NCBI GenBank assembly: GCA_017993775.1 | Contig: JAGOMA010000018.1 | Location: forward strand, 1 to 64,000 | DNA: 64,000 bases | From: Chloroflexota bacterium | GTDB taxonomy: Bacteria > Chloroflexota > Anaerolineae > Promineifilales > Promineifilaceae | Reading direction: 5' to 3' | In this document: positions 1-8,244 of the stretch, one piece after another | How positions within the stretch are numbered: position 1 is the first letter of the stretch | Layout of the letters: each line of letters begins with the position of its first letter | Made by a program: the position numbers and the translations under genes | The notes under the pieces: generated by a model | Databases searched by the model: none | Seen by the model: the letters and a program-made list of their open reading frames with translations, nothing else | Told to the model about the DNA's origin: nothing

Positions 1-35
1 CACCTGGAACGGAACGGCCGTCCCAGGTGGTTTTT
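1..35 (+). terminator. Hairpin plus T-run at the window edge
   Basis: CACCTGG (1-7) pairs with CCAGGTG (23-29), with an ACGGCCGT octamer in the loop, followed by TTTTT at 31-35. The T-run lies on the + side, so it would stop transcripts entering from a gene left of the window; it may also end the minus-strand protease transcript. Confidence 0.6.
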
Positions 36-94
36 AGTTCAACTACCAGCTTTCATCTCAGAGTAACGTACCTCCGAGATTCGGCCGTTTGCTG

Positions 95-3000
95 TTACGG
101 TTTGACCATAACAGGCATATAGGTGGGTATACCCACAACCAGGACGGAGAGCGTAGAGTTCATCTGTCCGCCGGGGTTGCTGGTGTAAGACCGGACATCC
201 TTCGACAACGCGCCGAGGAAGCCGGCAGCCACCTTCACCTGGTAGGTAATCTCTACCGGTACCAATTCTCCGGGCACGAAATCGAAGCAAACCATGTCGC
301 CATTGGCCAGGCCGCCCGCGTTGGCGCGGTTCAAGAACGCGTTGGCGTAACCGCCAGTCGCATCCTCGACGCCAATGGTGAACGGATCAAGAGACAGATC
401 GCCGTTAAGATTGTTATAAGCGAAGACGATTTCGTAATCGCCCGGCGCGTCCGATGGTTGGCGTAAGAGGACGGCTTGGAAGTCAAATTGATCGGCGCTG
501 CCGCCAAACCATTCAACGTTGTCGTACTCAACCACGACCACGTTTGCTCCAGCGGTTGCCAGGCTGACGCCCTGGTTCGTTGCCAAATCGTAGAAGAGTT
601 CGAAGTCTTGCCACAGGATGGCTGCAACATTGTTCGGCAGAGCCGGGTTCGGCAGGGTTTGTGGTACCCACGGTGAGCCGCCATAGTTGTTCGCCCCATC
701 AAAGATGAGGAAACCATCATCGGTAAACGACAGACCTGTGTAGTCAATGCCGTAGAAATTGAACGGGCTGCCTGTTGGGAATGCCGAGAATCGTTTGGTG
801 TCGCCTACAATGGTGGACTGCGGGAAAATCCCAAAGCCTTGTAAGTTGACATAACCTCCGAAACCGGTATCACACATCGGGTCCGTGGCCGGGGTGGAGA
901 TGTTGTATTTTGGCTGCGCGTTCAGCGGCGAAATCATCGTGCCAGTCCAGAAGACGGTGTCCAACCCCACCAGAACGCTGCCGTCAGAGGCGGTCGCCGA
1001 GCCGGGTACGTAGGTCAGGCCATCGGGAATGGTGTCCATGATGTTGTAGGTGAGGTCTTCACCCAACACATTGGGCTGGATGGTGATCGTGTAGGTAATG
1101 GTGTCCCCAGGCATAGCCGTATTGGCGCTTGCCGTCTTGGTGACGTCATCTTCCAGACGATGCAGATCGACCGGGACGAAACCAATGTTGCCCGGGTTGG
1201 CTGCATTGGTGCCTAAGCTAAAGCCACCATACCAACGGTCGCCGGCCATCATCATGTCATCCCAGTAGATGCGCAGGTCAAAGGGATCCAGGGCGGTAAC
1301 GGCCGTGGGGCCTTCAACCATCATGTTGCCTTCATCACCGGTAACAACGCCGATGAAGAATTTGATGGCATCAGGTGGTGTGGCAGAGGCGCTCCAGCTT
1401 TGAACAAGAATCCACCAGGTACCGGCAGCCGGATCGGTCACGTCGCAGTATTCCAAGAAGGAACCGGTGGTGCTGCTGCAAACCTGGGTTGCGGCGCTGG
1501 GCGTGCTGCCTTGGCCAACAAACAGGTCCACATCCGGCGCGGCGGACTCGGTGACTTCCGCCACGAGACGTTTGGCGTCAGCCGGAACGGAGACGGTGGT
1601 GTAGAAGATGCCGTCGCCATTGATGTCATCAAACGCATCGCCGTTGGTCGGGTCTTGGAGCAGGGAGATGTTGTATTCCATGCCCTTGCTCAGGCCAAAG
1701 TTCTCAACCGTCAGGTCTGTGATTTGGATGGCCGTCAGATTGGTGATGGTGTCCGAGCCAGCGTCGCGGCGCGCTTGCAAAGTTACAGAGGCGGGCAAAT
1801 CACCCTTGTTTGGCAGAACAGCCAAAGGCATGTGCTGTGCCGGGGTGGCTGCGCCGGCGGGCGTAATTTCCAGCGAACCGAAGTGCCATGTTTCGTCCAG
1901 CGCCAAGACATCCACCGTGACGGTGAAGGTCTGGGAAGCGGCCGGAGCGATGGTGAAGGTGCTGGGGGTTACGGAGCCGGTCATGCCGGTGGGCAGGTCC
2001 AGGGTTAAGGTGTAGGTTTCTGCAGCGGCCAGGGTGCTTTCCACAGTACGGACCCAACTGCAAGACTGCACGCAGTTGGAATTACCCAGTTCAGCCAGGT
2101 TCAACGTGGTCGGATCGCCGCCTGTGCGCGGATCAGAGTTGTCGAACTCGGTGGTGGTGACATCCAGAACCAGACCAGCCTGGGCGGCGTCTTCGAGGTT
2201 AACGCGACCCGCGCCTTGGGCGAATGGGGTGGCGTCGTTTACGCCATCGTCATTGGTGACGGGGCGCACGCCGGTGGACATCAGCGCTGATTCGATTTGG
2301 GCTGGTGTCCAGGTGGGGTGAACGGCAACCATGAGTGCGCCGGCGCCGGCAACGTGCGGGCTGGCCATGGACGTACCGGAAATAACATTCCAGGTATAGT
2401 CGCCATCACCGCCGGGGCCTTGGTGATAAGCTGCCCAAACGTCGCGGCCGGGGGCCGTTATATTGGGAACTACCAGGTCAGTGAAGAAGCCACGGTTGGG
2501 ACCACGGGAGCTGAAAGCGGCCAGGATGTCGCCATGAGCATCGGCTACATCAAGGGTAGCGCCGGCGATGGTGCCATTAACGGTACCGGTCGCAGCGGCG
2601 ATGTAGTCTTTCAGTTGTTGGTAGGTGGTGTAATCGATGTGGATGGCCGGTAAGACGTGGGGGTCGGCGCTGAGGGCGCCGGGGCCACCGCCAACTGCCG
2701 AAGGTTGGGCGAGGATGTAACCGCTAGCGCCGCCGTCGAGGACGGTTTGACCTTTGGCGACACGGCCGTATGTCCCACGCTCGCAGATAACGATTTCGCC
2801 GCTAAAGGTTCCAGGCGGGAAAATGCCATCTTTACAAAGACGGGCATCATCCACGCTGATGGTCGGTGGATTGGCGTAATCTTCGGCGAAGACGATTGGC
2901 GTGGCGGCCAGACCGGAGCTCATAGCCAGACCAGCAAGCGTCAAAGGCGGATTAACGCCATCATCCAGAGTGAGTTCTTGTAAGAAGGCGCGGTTGTGGC

Positions 3001-4228
3001 TGGCCGCAGCTACAGTGGTTAACCAGGGCAAGTCGCCAGGGCTGCCAATGGTGGCATCGCCAGGACCGGCATTACCGGCGGATGTGGCAACAAAGATGCC
3101 AGCATCGCGGATGGCTAACCATTGCAGGGCTTCGGTGTCTGCCCACGGGTCGCCGGTGGGGGAGCCAGAGCCGATGGAATAGTTCACAACATCAACGCCG
3201 TCCAGGATCAGTTGATCGCGGGCAGCGGAGAGGGACGCGCCGGGGCAGCCGCCGCCATCAATACACCCATCATACATGATGATGTTGGCGTGGGGCGCAA
3301 CACCGGAGATGGTTGCCGTGTAGACGTCGGTGGGGGTGGTGATGGTGGAGGTGATGATGTGGTTGCCGGCGACTGTGCTGGCGGTGTGCGAACCATGTCC
3401 GTCACCATCCCGGGGATTGGGGTCGGAGGCGGTGTAACCGTAAGCGCCGACCAGTTTGTCGTTGCAGGGGAAGGTGGGATCGTAGGCCACTTCACCGGCC
3501 GGGGGGCTGGTGTTGGTGGGATCGCACACACCCAGGAAAGTACCCGCGCCAAAAGGATTGGTGTGGGTGAAACCGTCGTCGCCAGTGGCGGCGAAAGATG
3601 GGTTCCAGGGGTCGATGCCGGTGTCGATAACGCCGACCAGAACGCCTTCACCTTCTGTGCCTACGCCGCCGGTGGCTGTGCCATCCCAAATGGTGGTGGC
3701 GCCAATCCAGGCCGGGCCTGCATCGGTTTGTACTTCAAACATGCGTTCTCGTTCGACGAATTTTACATTGCCCAATTTGGCGATGACGGCCGCTTCGGCG
3801 GGGGTCATTTCGGCGGCGTAACCGCTGATAGAGGCTTTGTATTCGAATAGGATGTTCAGGGAACGGCCGATTGCGGCGTTGGCATCGGCAATGGCGGCGG
3901 CGCGACGGCCGTCCAGGTATGCCAGGTAAGCCTCGCTGGCCGCAGAGTTAGCGTTTACCTTGGAACTGCCGCTGGCGGCTAAATTGGTGGCAGCCAGACC
4001 CTCAATGCCGCCACGATAACTTGCCAGGGGAACATCGTTCAGGATGACCATATAGGTTGCCGGGCCGGCCGCGTCTTTGGGCTGGACCACAACACCTGAT
4101 CCTACTGGGGTGGCAATAGCTTCTTCGAAGACCGGCGCATCAGCATCGGGTTCGGCGGCTATGGCCACAGCATTAGCAACAAGTAATGCCACAAGCATCA
4201 AGGTTACCAAAAGAATTTTTCGTCTCAT
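95..4228 (-). CDS. Secreted subtilisin-like serine protease (S8 family) with PA and C-terminal adhesion-like modules
   Basis: A 1377-residue exported protease. The chosen ATG (4228) follows GAGGAGG by 11 bases and opens a signal peptide (MRRKILLVTLMLVALL...); an ATG at 4237 is possible but only two bases from the ribosome site. Next come an I9-type propeptide region (about 50-160), the S8 catalytic domain with Asp202 (VIDTGID), His278 (DGHGSHT), Asn386 (TSAGNAG) and Ser620 (SGTSMASPHVAG), and an inserted PA domain near 460-550. The last half is beta-rich, with a DUF11-like stretch (TKTASANTAMPGDTITY) and ends in TYMPVMVKP, the same tail pattern as the dehydrogenase at 54395. It probably degrades extracellular protein for nutrition. 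All triad residues are present. Confidence 0.93.
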   Translation of the reverse strand: MRRKILLVTLMLVALLVANAVAIAAEPDADAPVFEEAIATPVGSGVVVQPKDAAGPATYMVILNDVPLASYRGGIEGLAATNLAASGSSKVNANSAASEAYLAYLDGRRAAAIADANAAIGRSLNILFEYKASISGYAAEMTPAEAAVIAKLGNVKFVERERMFEVQTDAGPAWIGATTIWDGTATGGVGTEGEGVLVGVIDTGIDPWNPSFAATGDDGFTHTNPFGAGTFLGVCDPTNTSPPAGEVAYDPTFPCNDKLVGAYGYTASDPNPRDGDGHGSHTASTVAGNHIITSTITTPTDVYTATISGVAPHANIIMYDGCIDGGGCPGASLSAARDQLILDGVDVVNYSIGSGSPTGDPWADTEALQWLAIRDAGIFVATSAGNAGPGDATIGSPGDLPWLTTVAAASHNRAFLQELTLDDGVNPPLTLAGLAMSSGLAATPIVFAEDYANPPTISVDDARLCKDGIFPPGTFSGEIVICERGTYGRVAKGQTVLDGGASGYILAQPSAVGGGPGALSADPHVLPAIHIDYTTYQQLKDYIAAATGTVNGTIAGATLDVADAHGDILAAFSSRGPNRGFFTDLVVPNITAPGRDVWAAYHQGPGGDGDYTWNVISGTSMASPHVAGAGALMVAVHPTWTPAQIESALMSTGVRPVTNDDGVNDATPFAQGAGRVNLEDAAQAGLVLDVTTTEFDNSDPRTGGDPTTLNLAELGNSNCVQSCSWVRTVESTLAAAETYTLTLDLPTGMTGSVTPSTFTIAPAASQTFTVTVDVLALDETWHFGSLEITPAGAATPAQHMPLAVLPNKGDLPASVTLQARRDAGSDTITNLTAIQITDLTVENFGLSKGMEYNISLLQDPTNGDAFDDINGDGIFYTTVSVPADAKRLVAEVTESAAPDVDLFVGQGSTPSAATQVCSSTTGSFLEYCDVTDPAAGTWWILVQSWSASATPPDAIKFFIGVVTGDEGNMMVEGPTAVTALDPFDLRIYWDDMMMAGDRWYGGFSLGTNAANPGNIGFVPVDLHRLEDDVTKTASANTAMPGDTITYTITIQPNVLGEDLTYNIMDTIPDGLTYVPGSATASDGSVLVGLDTVFWTGTMISPLNAQPKYNISTPATDPMCDTGFGGYVNLQGFGIFPQSTIVGDTKRFSAFPTGSPFNFYGIDYTGLSFTDDGFLIFDGANNYGGSPWVPQTLPNPALPNNVAAILWQDFELFYDLATNQGVSLATAGANVVVVEYDNVEWFGGSADQFDFQAVLLRQPSDAPGDYEIVFAYNNLNGDLSLDPFTIGVEDATGGYANAFLNRANAGGLANGDMVCFDFVPGELVPVEITYQVKVAAGFLGALSKDVRSYTSNPGGQMNSTLSVLVVGIPTYMPVMVKP

Positions 4229-5114
4229 TATTGACATTTCCTCCTCAAAATAGGGATAGTAAAATGGGCTGCTTAAGGGTCTTGGGCAGCGATTGAACAA
4301 CATGTGATGGAAATTTGTTAAATCGGGCACCTCCTTTGGTTATAGTGGATTTCATTGTCATACGGTGTGTTGTGTTCTTGACCTGTTCCAGAACAACCAG
4401 GTTATGAACTGAACTTAAAATGGCCGTTCCCAGCCACATGGATAGGGAAACGGCCGTTTGTAGTTGCTAGAATTCATTGCTTATTGTCATGTTTCCCCCC
4501 AAGGGTGCGGGTGGAAATTTCCAGCGCTGGCGTTACGCCTGAAATCGAACATTTGTAGCTAGAAAATGAGACAGTAAATGGGTTGTTGTACTTCAAAGAC
4601 AGTTGCTCTTATTTACGCTATGTAGCAGAAATGCCGGATTATGTTGCTATAGTTGCTATAAGATGAAATGATGGTTTAGATGATCCCACTACCCCACAAC
4701 TAGAACGGGGTTGGTTAGTGTAATGGCCAAACGGAAGAAAAATCCCGTTTTCTGAAGGACTGCCATTGTACACAAAGTTTATGAATTTGCCACCAACAAT
4801 TGGAGGAAGTTCAGCAATTCGAATCATGGTGGGGTGAGGCGGCGTGGTCAGTTTTTGGCCGCTGCGCCGCGCATTTTCACCCATTGTTTCATCTGCTAGC
4901 CGGATGAACAGGTGCGGCAGGCGGCGAAGCAGCCTGGCAAAACTTCTTTAAGGAGATTGCGCCAATCTTCGAATTGGACCAATCTGAGATCTCCAAAGTG
5001 AATGACAAGCGGGCCTAAAGGTGTCGTCTGCCAGCCATAAGGTTTGCTACTTGAGATTGCCGGAGGGGTCAGATGTGATCTGGTGTGCAGTTGGTGGCAT
5101 TTTGGAAGAGGCTC
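4229..5114. other. Long divergent intergenic region, no gene seen
   Basis: Nearly 900 bases separate the protease from the ArsR pair. A reading frame at 4639-4884 (minus) has no family resemblance and no ribosome site. The region holds an imperfect dyad TGTTCT(4373-4378)/AGAACA(4390-4395), an ACGGCCGT copy at 4459-4466, an AGGAGGT-like sequence on the minus strand near 4333-4340 that is not followed by a useful start codon, and the tandem palindrome at 4954-4985. Confidence 0.5.
4954..4985. repeat. Tandem palindrome of the AGATTGGNCCAATCT family, copy 1
   Basis: AGATTGCGCCAATCT (4954-4968), three bases, then AATTGGACCAATCT (4972-4985). Each half is nearly self-complementary, and the two halves can also pair with each other. 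Related units are at 21533-21565 and 53506-53540, all intergenic. Confidence 0.6.
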
Positions 5115-5187
5115 TTGACAGAGCGAATTAATTTAGATACTATTCTAAATAGATGTGCATCTAAATAGAAATTCATCTAAATAGGAG
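5115..5187 (+). promoter_or_regulatory. Promoter with overlapping ArsR-type operator dyads and ribosome site
   Basis: TTGACA (5115-5120), 17 bases, then TACTAT (5138-5143). The -10 box is exactly enclosed by the dyad ATTTAGA (5131-5137) / TCTAAAT (5144-5150). A second dyad TAGATG-TG-CATCTA lies at 5150-5163 and a third half-site CATCTAAAT at 5174-5182; GGAG at 5184-5187 is the ribosome site. The arrangement suggests that one of the two downstream ArsR-type proteins binds here and represses its own promoter. Confidence 0.75.
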
Positions 5188-5193
5188 ACGGTC

Positions 5194-5742
5194 ATGGACG
5201 ACCTGCAAAAGCAAACGTTATTGCAATTTTTTAGAGCGGTCGGTCAGGAAACCCGCTTGAGGATTTGGGGGTTATTGGCGAATCGACCGCACACGGTGTT
5301 GGAGTTGGCGGATGTGTTGGAAATGAAGGATACGGCCGTTTCCAATCATCTCCACCGCCTGCTCCAGGCTGGTCTGGTTACAGAAGAAGTATTGGAAACC
5401 GGGGCGCGTTACCACCTGAATGCCCGCGCCTTGGCCGAGTGGCAGGCATTGATTTTTCCCGAACCGGAACAGGAAGATTTATCAGAACGGGTGCTGCGGG
5501 TGTATGTAGACGGCCGTAAACTGCGTCAATTACCCCAAGACCTGGCTGAACAACAAATCATCCTGCGCTGGCTGGCAGACGACTTTGAGCCAGACAAACG
5601 ATACACCGAAACACAAGTCAACCACATGCTCCAACGGCACTATCAACAACAAGATACGCTGAAGCAACAATTGTTGGCAGGGCACTATTTGGCGCAAAGC
5701 GGCGAAATTTACTGGCGTCCACTGGCGGCGCAGAAGGAGTAA
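5194..5742 (+). CDS. ArsR-family transcriptional regulator with C-terminal DUF2087
   Basis: 182 residues. Residues 1-80 form an ArsR winged helix (QETRLRIWGLLANRPHTVLEL, AVSNHLHRLLQAGLV); residues about 105-178 match the DUF2087 domain (QIILRWLADDFEPDKRYTE ... GEIYWRP). No metal-binding cysteine cluster is visible, so metals are an unlikely ligand. GGAG six bases upstream fixes the start. It is followed after two bases by a paralogue, and both sit behind a promoter full of dyads, which implies autoregulation. No adjacent structural gene reveals the regulated pathway. Confidence 0.88.
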   Translation: MDDLQKQTLLQFFRAVGQETRLRIWGLLANRPHTVLELADVLEMKDTAVSNHLHRLLQAGLVTEEVLETGARYHLNARALAEWQALIFPEPEQEDLSERVLRVYVDGRKLRQLPQDLAEQQIILRWLADDFEPDKRYTETQVNHMLQRHYQQQDTLKQQLLAGHYLAQSGEIYWRPLAAQKE

Positions 5743-5744
5743 CT

Positions 5745-6308
5745 ATGTCTCAAGAACAATTCGATACCCTGCTCCAATTCTTCAAAGTGTTGGGCAACGA
5801 AAGCCGGCTTAAAATCTTAGGGTTGCTGGCGACGCAAGAACGCAGCGTGGGTGAATTGGCCGAATATCTGGACCTGCGCGAGCCAACCGTGTCCCACCAT
5901 CTGGCGGCCATGAAAGACCTGGGTCTGGTCGATGTGCGCGCCGAAGGCAATACGCGCATTTACTGGCTGGATACGCGTATTCTGGAAAAAATGAGCAAGG
6001 ATGTGTTTTCGCAGGAAAATCTGGCCGCTCTGCTCCCCGGCGACACCGAAGATGCCTGGGAACAAAAAGTCTTTCGCAGCTACGTCGATGGCCAGTACCT
6101 GAAGCAAATTCCCACCCAGCACAAAAAACGCCTGGTCATCCTGCGCTGGCTGGTGCAAGATTTCGAGCCAGGTGTGGAATACACAGAAAAGGAAGTCAGC
6201 GAGCGTCTAAAGCAGCACAATCCAGATTATGCCGCTCTGCGGCGCTATATGGTAGAAGACCGGTTGATGCAGCGTGAAAATGGCATCTATTGGCGGATTG
6301 ATGGGTAA
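5745..6308 (+). CDS. ArsR-family transcriptional regulator with C-terminal DUF2087 (paralogue)
   Basis: 187 residues, the tandem partner of the gene just upstream, with the same layout: ArsR helix-turn-helix (NESRLKILGLLATQERSVGEL, TVSHHLAAMKDLGLV) and DUF2087 (RLVILRWLVQDFEPGVEYTE ... NGIYWRIDG). The ribosome site GAAGGAG overlaps the stop of the first gene, so the two are translationally linked. The two recognition helices differ (AVSNHLHRL against TVSHHLAAM), so they may read different sites or form a heterodimer. Effector unknown. Confidence 0.88.
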   Translation: MSQEQFDTLLQFFKVLGNESRLKILGLLATQERSVGELAEYLDLREPTVSHHLAAMKDLGLVDVRAEGNTRIYWLDTRILEKMSKDVFSQENLAALLPGDTEDAWEQKVFRSYVDGQYLKQIPTQHKKRLVILRWLVQDFEPGVEYTEKEVSERLKQHNPDYAALRRYMVEDRLMQRENGIYWRIDG

Positions 6309-6316
6309 ACAAGCGA

Positions 6317-6366
6317 GCGGGCGATAGGTGATTGTGGGGCACACGCATCACACACCTGTCGCCCGC
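6317..6366. terminator. Long hairpin between convergent genes
   Basis: GCGGGCGATAGGTG (6317-6330) pairs with CACCTGTCGCCCGC (6353-6366), 14 pairs with one G-T. No T-run follows; position between converging genes suggests a bidirectional terminator or transcript-end stabiliser. Confidence 0.5.
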
Positions 6367-6371
6367 CGCGC

Positions 6372-6872
6372 TTAGTTTTGCGGGTGGTAGGCCAAAATTT
6401 CCAGGCGGTTAAAGGCTACGGCCGGCACTTTTTGTACAGGCCGCGCGGCCATCGTGCGTAGGGGAAAAATTGTCGCATCAGTTAACATAAAAAAATGAAA
6501 TTTGTCGTCGAGCAAATTTTCATTTGGGGTTTCGCTGTTCACGTGCAAATCGCCTCTGACGGCAAACCACTCTGTATAGAAAACGATAGTCCGCTTAGAT
6601 TGCAAGAGTTGTATCTGAGCGGCTTTGTCTGGTTCTAACACGCTAACATAGGAAATGGCGCTGCGGCTGATATTCATCATGGATTGCTTCACGCCCTTAA
6701 CCTGAAAATCTGTCCCCAAGGGCATCATCTCGACGTCGTTGAAATTAAAACTGGTATACGTGAGATTATTCAGAAAGATCATTAAATCGCCGCGCGGTGT
6801 CAACGTGGCCCGAACCAAATAATTGGGGATAGCAATTTCAATTTTCCATGATTCAAGTTTGATTCCTTGCAT
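6372..6872 (-). CDS. Hypothetical protein, 166 residues
   Basis: No family recognised. The protein is soluble by appearance, with alternating hydrophobic residues suggesting a beta-rich fold (KIEIAIPNYLVRATLTPRGDLMIFLNN, RTIVFYTEWFAVRGDLHV). There is no signal peptide or membrane segment. It begins at an ATG preceded by a GATCTCGCTC-type leader without a strong ribosome site. It is convergent with the ArsR pair and 60 bases downstream of another unknown gene on the same strand, so the two may be co-transcribed. Codon use matches neighbours. Confidence 0.6.
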   Translation of the reverse strand: MQGIKLESWKIEIAIPNYLVRATLTPRGDLMIFLNNLTYTSFNFNDVEMMPLGTDFQVKGVKQSMMNISRSAISYVSVLEPDKAAQIQLLQSKRTIVFYTEWFAVRGDLHVNSETPNENLLDDKFHFFMLTDATIFPLRTMAARPVQKVPAVAFNRLEILAYHPQN

Positions 6873-6932
6873 GAGCGAGATCCTTCTTCTATGACTGTGG
6901 TGTGTTAAGAAAAGCGGTTGGCATCTTCGCCA

Positions 6933-7286
6933 TCAGGCGGCGTCGGTCCAAATGTTGGCTGCGTCTGGGAACTGCTGGGCCATGAGCGGTGGCGCAAATT
7001 GGGCATCGTGGGGCCGAAAGCGAGCGAATTTGTTTTCTGTGGGAAAAGCAAAGACGACTAAAATTTCTTCTTCCGGGTTGTATTCGTTCACCGGTCCGGC
7101 CAGCCCAGCTTCGTCGGCCAGTTCGCCGTGCCAGTAACGCATGGTGTCGGTGACTGTTTGCGGTTGGCAATCGATAACGAGTACGCCACGGCCGTATGCC
7201 TGATATGCGCCATAAGCCGGGGCTGCATACGTGGGCCAGTTGGCAAATATAAAATCTCGGCGTCCTTCAGGGGTTGTAATATCCAT
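6933..7286 (-). CDS. Hypothetical protein, 117 residues
   Basis: No family recognised. The sequence is acidic and aromatic-rich, with a Tyr/Ala-rich patch near the N-terminus (ANWPTYAAPAYGAYQAYG) and no membrane segment. A ribosome site AAGGAG lies eight bases before the ATG at 7286, which supports it as a real gene. It runs divergently from coaX and probably heads a two-gene unit with the unknown gene at 6372. Confidence 0.6.
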   Translation of the reverse strand: MDITTPEGRRDFIFANWPTYAAPAYGAYQAYGRGVLVIDCQPQTVTDTMRYWHGELADEAGLAGPVNEYNPEEEILVVFAFPTENKFARFRPHDAQFAPPLMAQQFPDAANIWTDAA

Positions 7287-7420
7287 TTTACTCCTTACCG
7301 CCTTCTCTAAACCGGCAAAATCTGGCCAGTCTGATGCATCGGGCGGCTAAAATCGTTGGTGGAAGTGTTGTCTGGATTTTAGCCGATAGGGGGTGAAACG
7401 TAAACCTTAGCTGAATAATC

Positions 7421-7449
7421 TTGCCGCGCCAGAGACGCACCTATAAAAT
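7421..7449 (+). promoter_or_regulatory. coaX promoter, apparently nearly leaderless
   Basis: TTGCCG (7421-7426), 17 bases, TAAAAT (7444-7449). The expected transcription start is only two to four bases before the coaX ATG at 7459, and no ribosome site precedes that ATG. Confidence 0.5.
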
Positions 7450-7458
7450 CACCTCCTT

Positions 7459-8244
7459 ATGTTATTGGCTATCGATATTGGCAATACAAATATGACATTG
7501 GGTGTGTGGGACGGCCGTTCCTGGTCTCAGCAGTGGCGGTTGCACACGACCCCTGAACTAACCGTAGACGAATTGGGCCTGACGCTCAAATCATTACTGC
7601 GTGAATTCCACCTGGAAGGAAAGGTGGATCGGGCGGCCATGTGCAGCGTCGTCCCCTGGCTGACGACCACTTTCCAGGAAGTTGCTGCACGCTACCTCAA
7701 TCTCCCCATCCTGAATGTGACGCATGAACTGGACACCGGCATTCGCATGGGGCACGATAATCCCGCCGAGGTCGGCGCAGACCGCATCGCCAACACAGTC
7801 GCCGCCTATCACCAATTTCCCGGGCCGAGCATTGTGGTGGATATGGGCACGGCGACCAAATTCGAAGTTGTTACGGCCGCCGGGTTGTTTATGGGCGGCG
7901 TGATTATGCCCGGCTTGCGGCTGGCCGCCGATGCTCTGACCAGCCGCGCGGCCCAACTGCGCAGCGTGCCGCTGCAAGCGCCGCCGCAATTGATCGGCCG
8001 CAACACTGTCCACGCTGTGCAATCCGGCCTCATTTTAGGGTATGCGGCCATGATTGATGCGGTAGTAGCCCGGCTGCGTGAAGAACACCCGGATAACGGC
8101 CGTTACCCCATTGCCGTTGTTGGCACAGGCGGTAACATTAGCCTGATTGCCAACCACGTTTCCGTTTTGGACACAGTGGACCCCTGGCTCACGCTTACCG
8201 GCCTGCGGTTGGTCAGCGATAGATTGCGAAAGGAAAAACTATGA
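7459..8244 (+). CDS. coaX: Type III pantothenate kinase
   Basis: 261 residues, the normal family length. CoaX phosphorylates pantothenate, the first step of coenzyme A synthesis, and unlike CoaA is not feedback-inhibited by CoA (family knowledge). The canonical start MLLAIDIGNTN carries the first ATP/phosphate motif; GHDNPAEVGADRIANTVAA and VVDMGTATKFEVV are the other ASKHA-fold signatures, with the catalytic Asp in GADR. No ribosome site is visible before the ATG, and a promoter-like sequence ends ten bases upstream, so translation may be leaderless. Its TGA overlaps the ATG of the next gene. Confidence 0.95.
   Translation: MLLAIDIGNTNMTLGVWDGRSWSQQWRLHTTPELTVDELGLTLKSLLREFHLEGKVDRAAMCSVVPWLTTTFQEVAARYLNLPILNVTHELDTGIRMGHDNPAEVGADRIANTVAAYHQFPGPSIVVDMGTATKFEVVTAAGLFMGGVIMPGLRLAADALTSRAAQLRSVPLQAPPQLIGRNTVHAVQSGLILGYAAMIDAVVARLREEHPDNGRYPIAVVGTGGNISLIANHVSVLDTVDPWLTLTGLRLVSDRLRKEKL

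Noticed and set aside
4639..4884. 81-codon frame on the minus strand
   Set aside because: No ribosome site, no family resemblance, low-quality composition in a long non-coding spacer.
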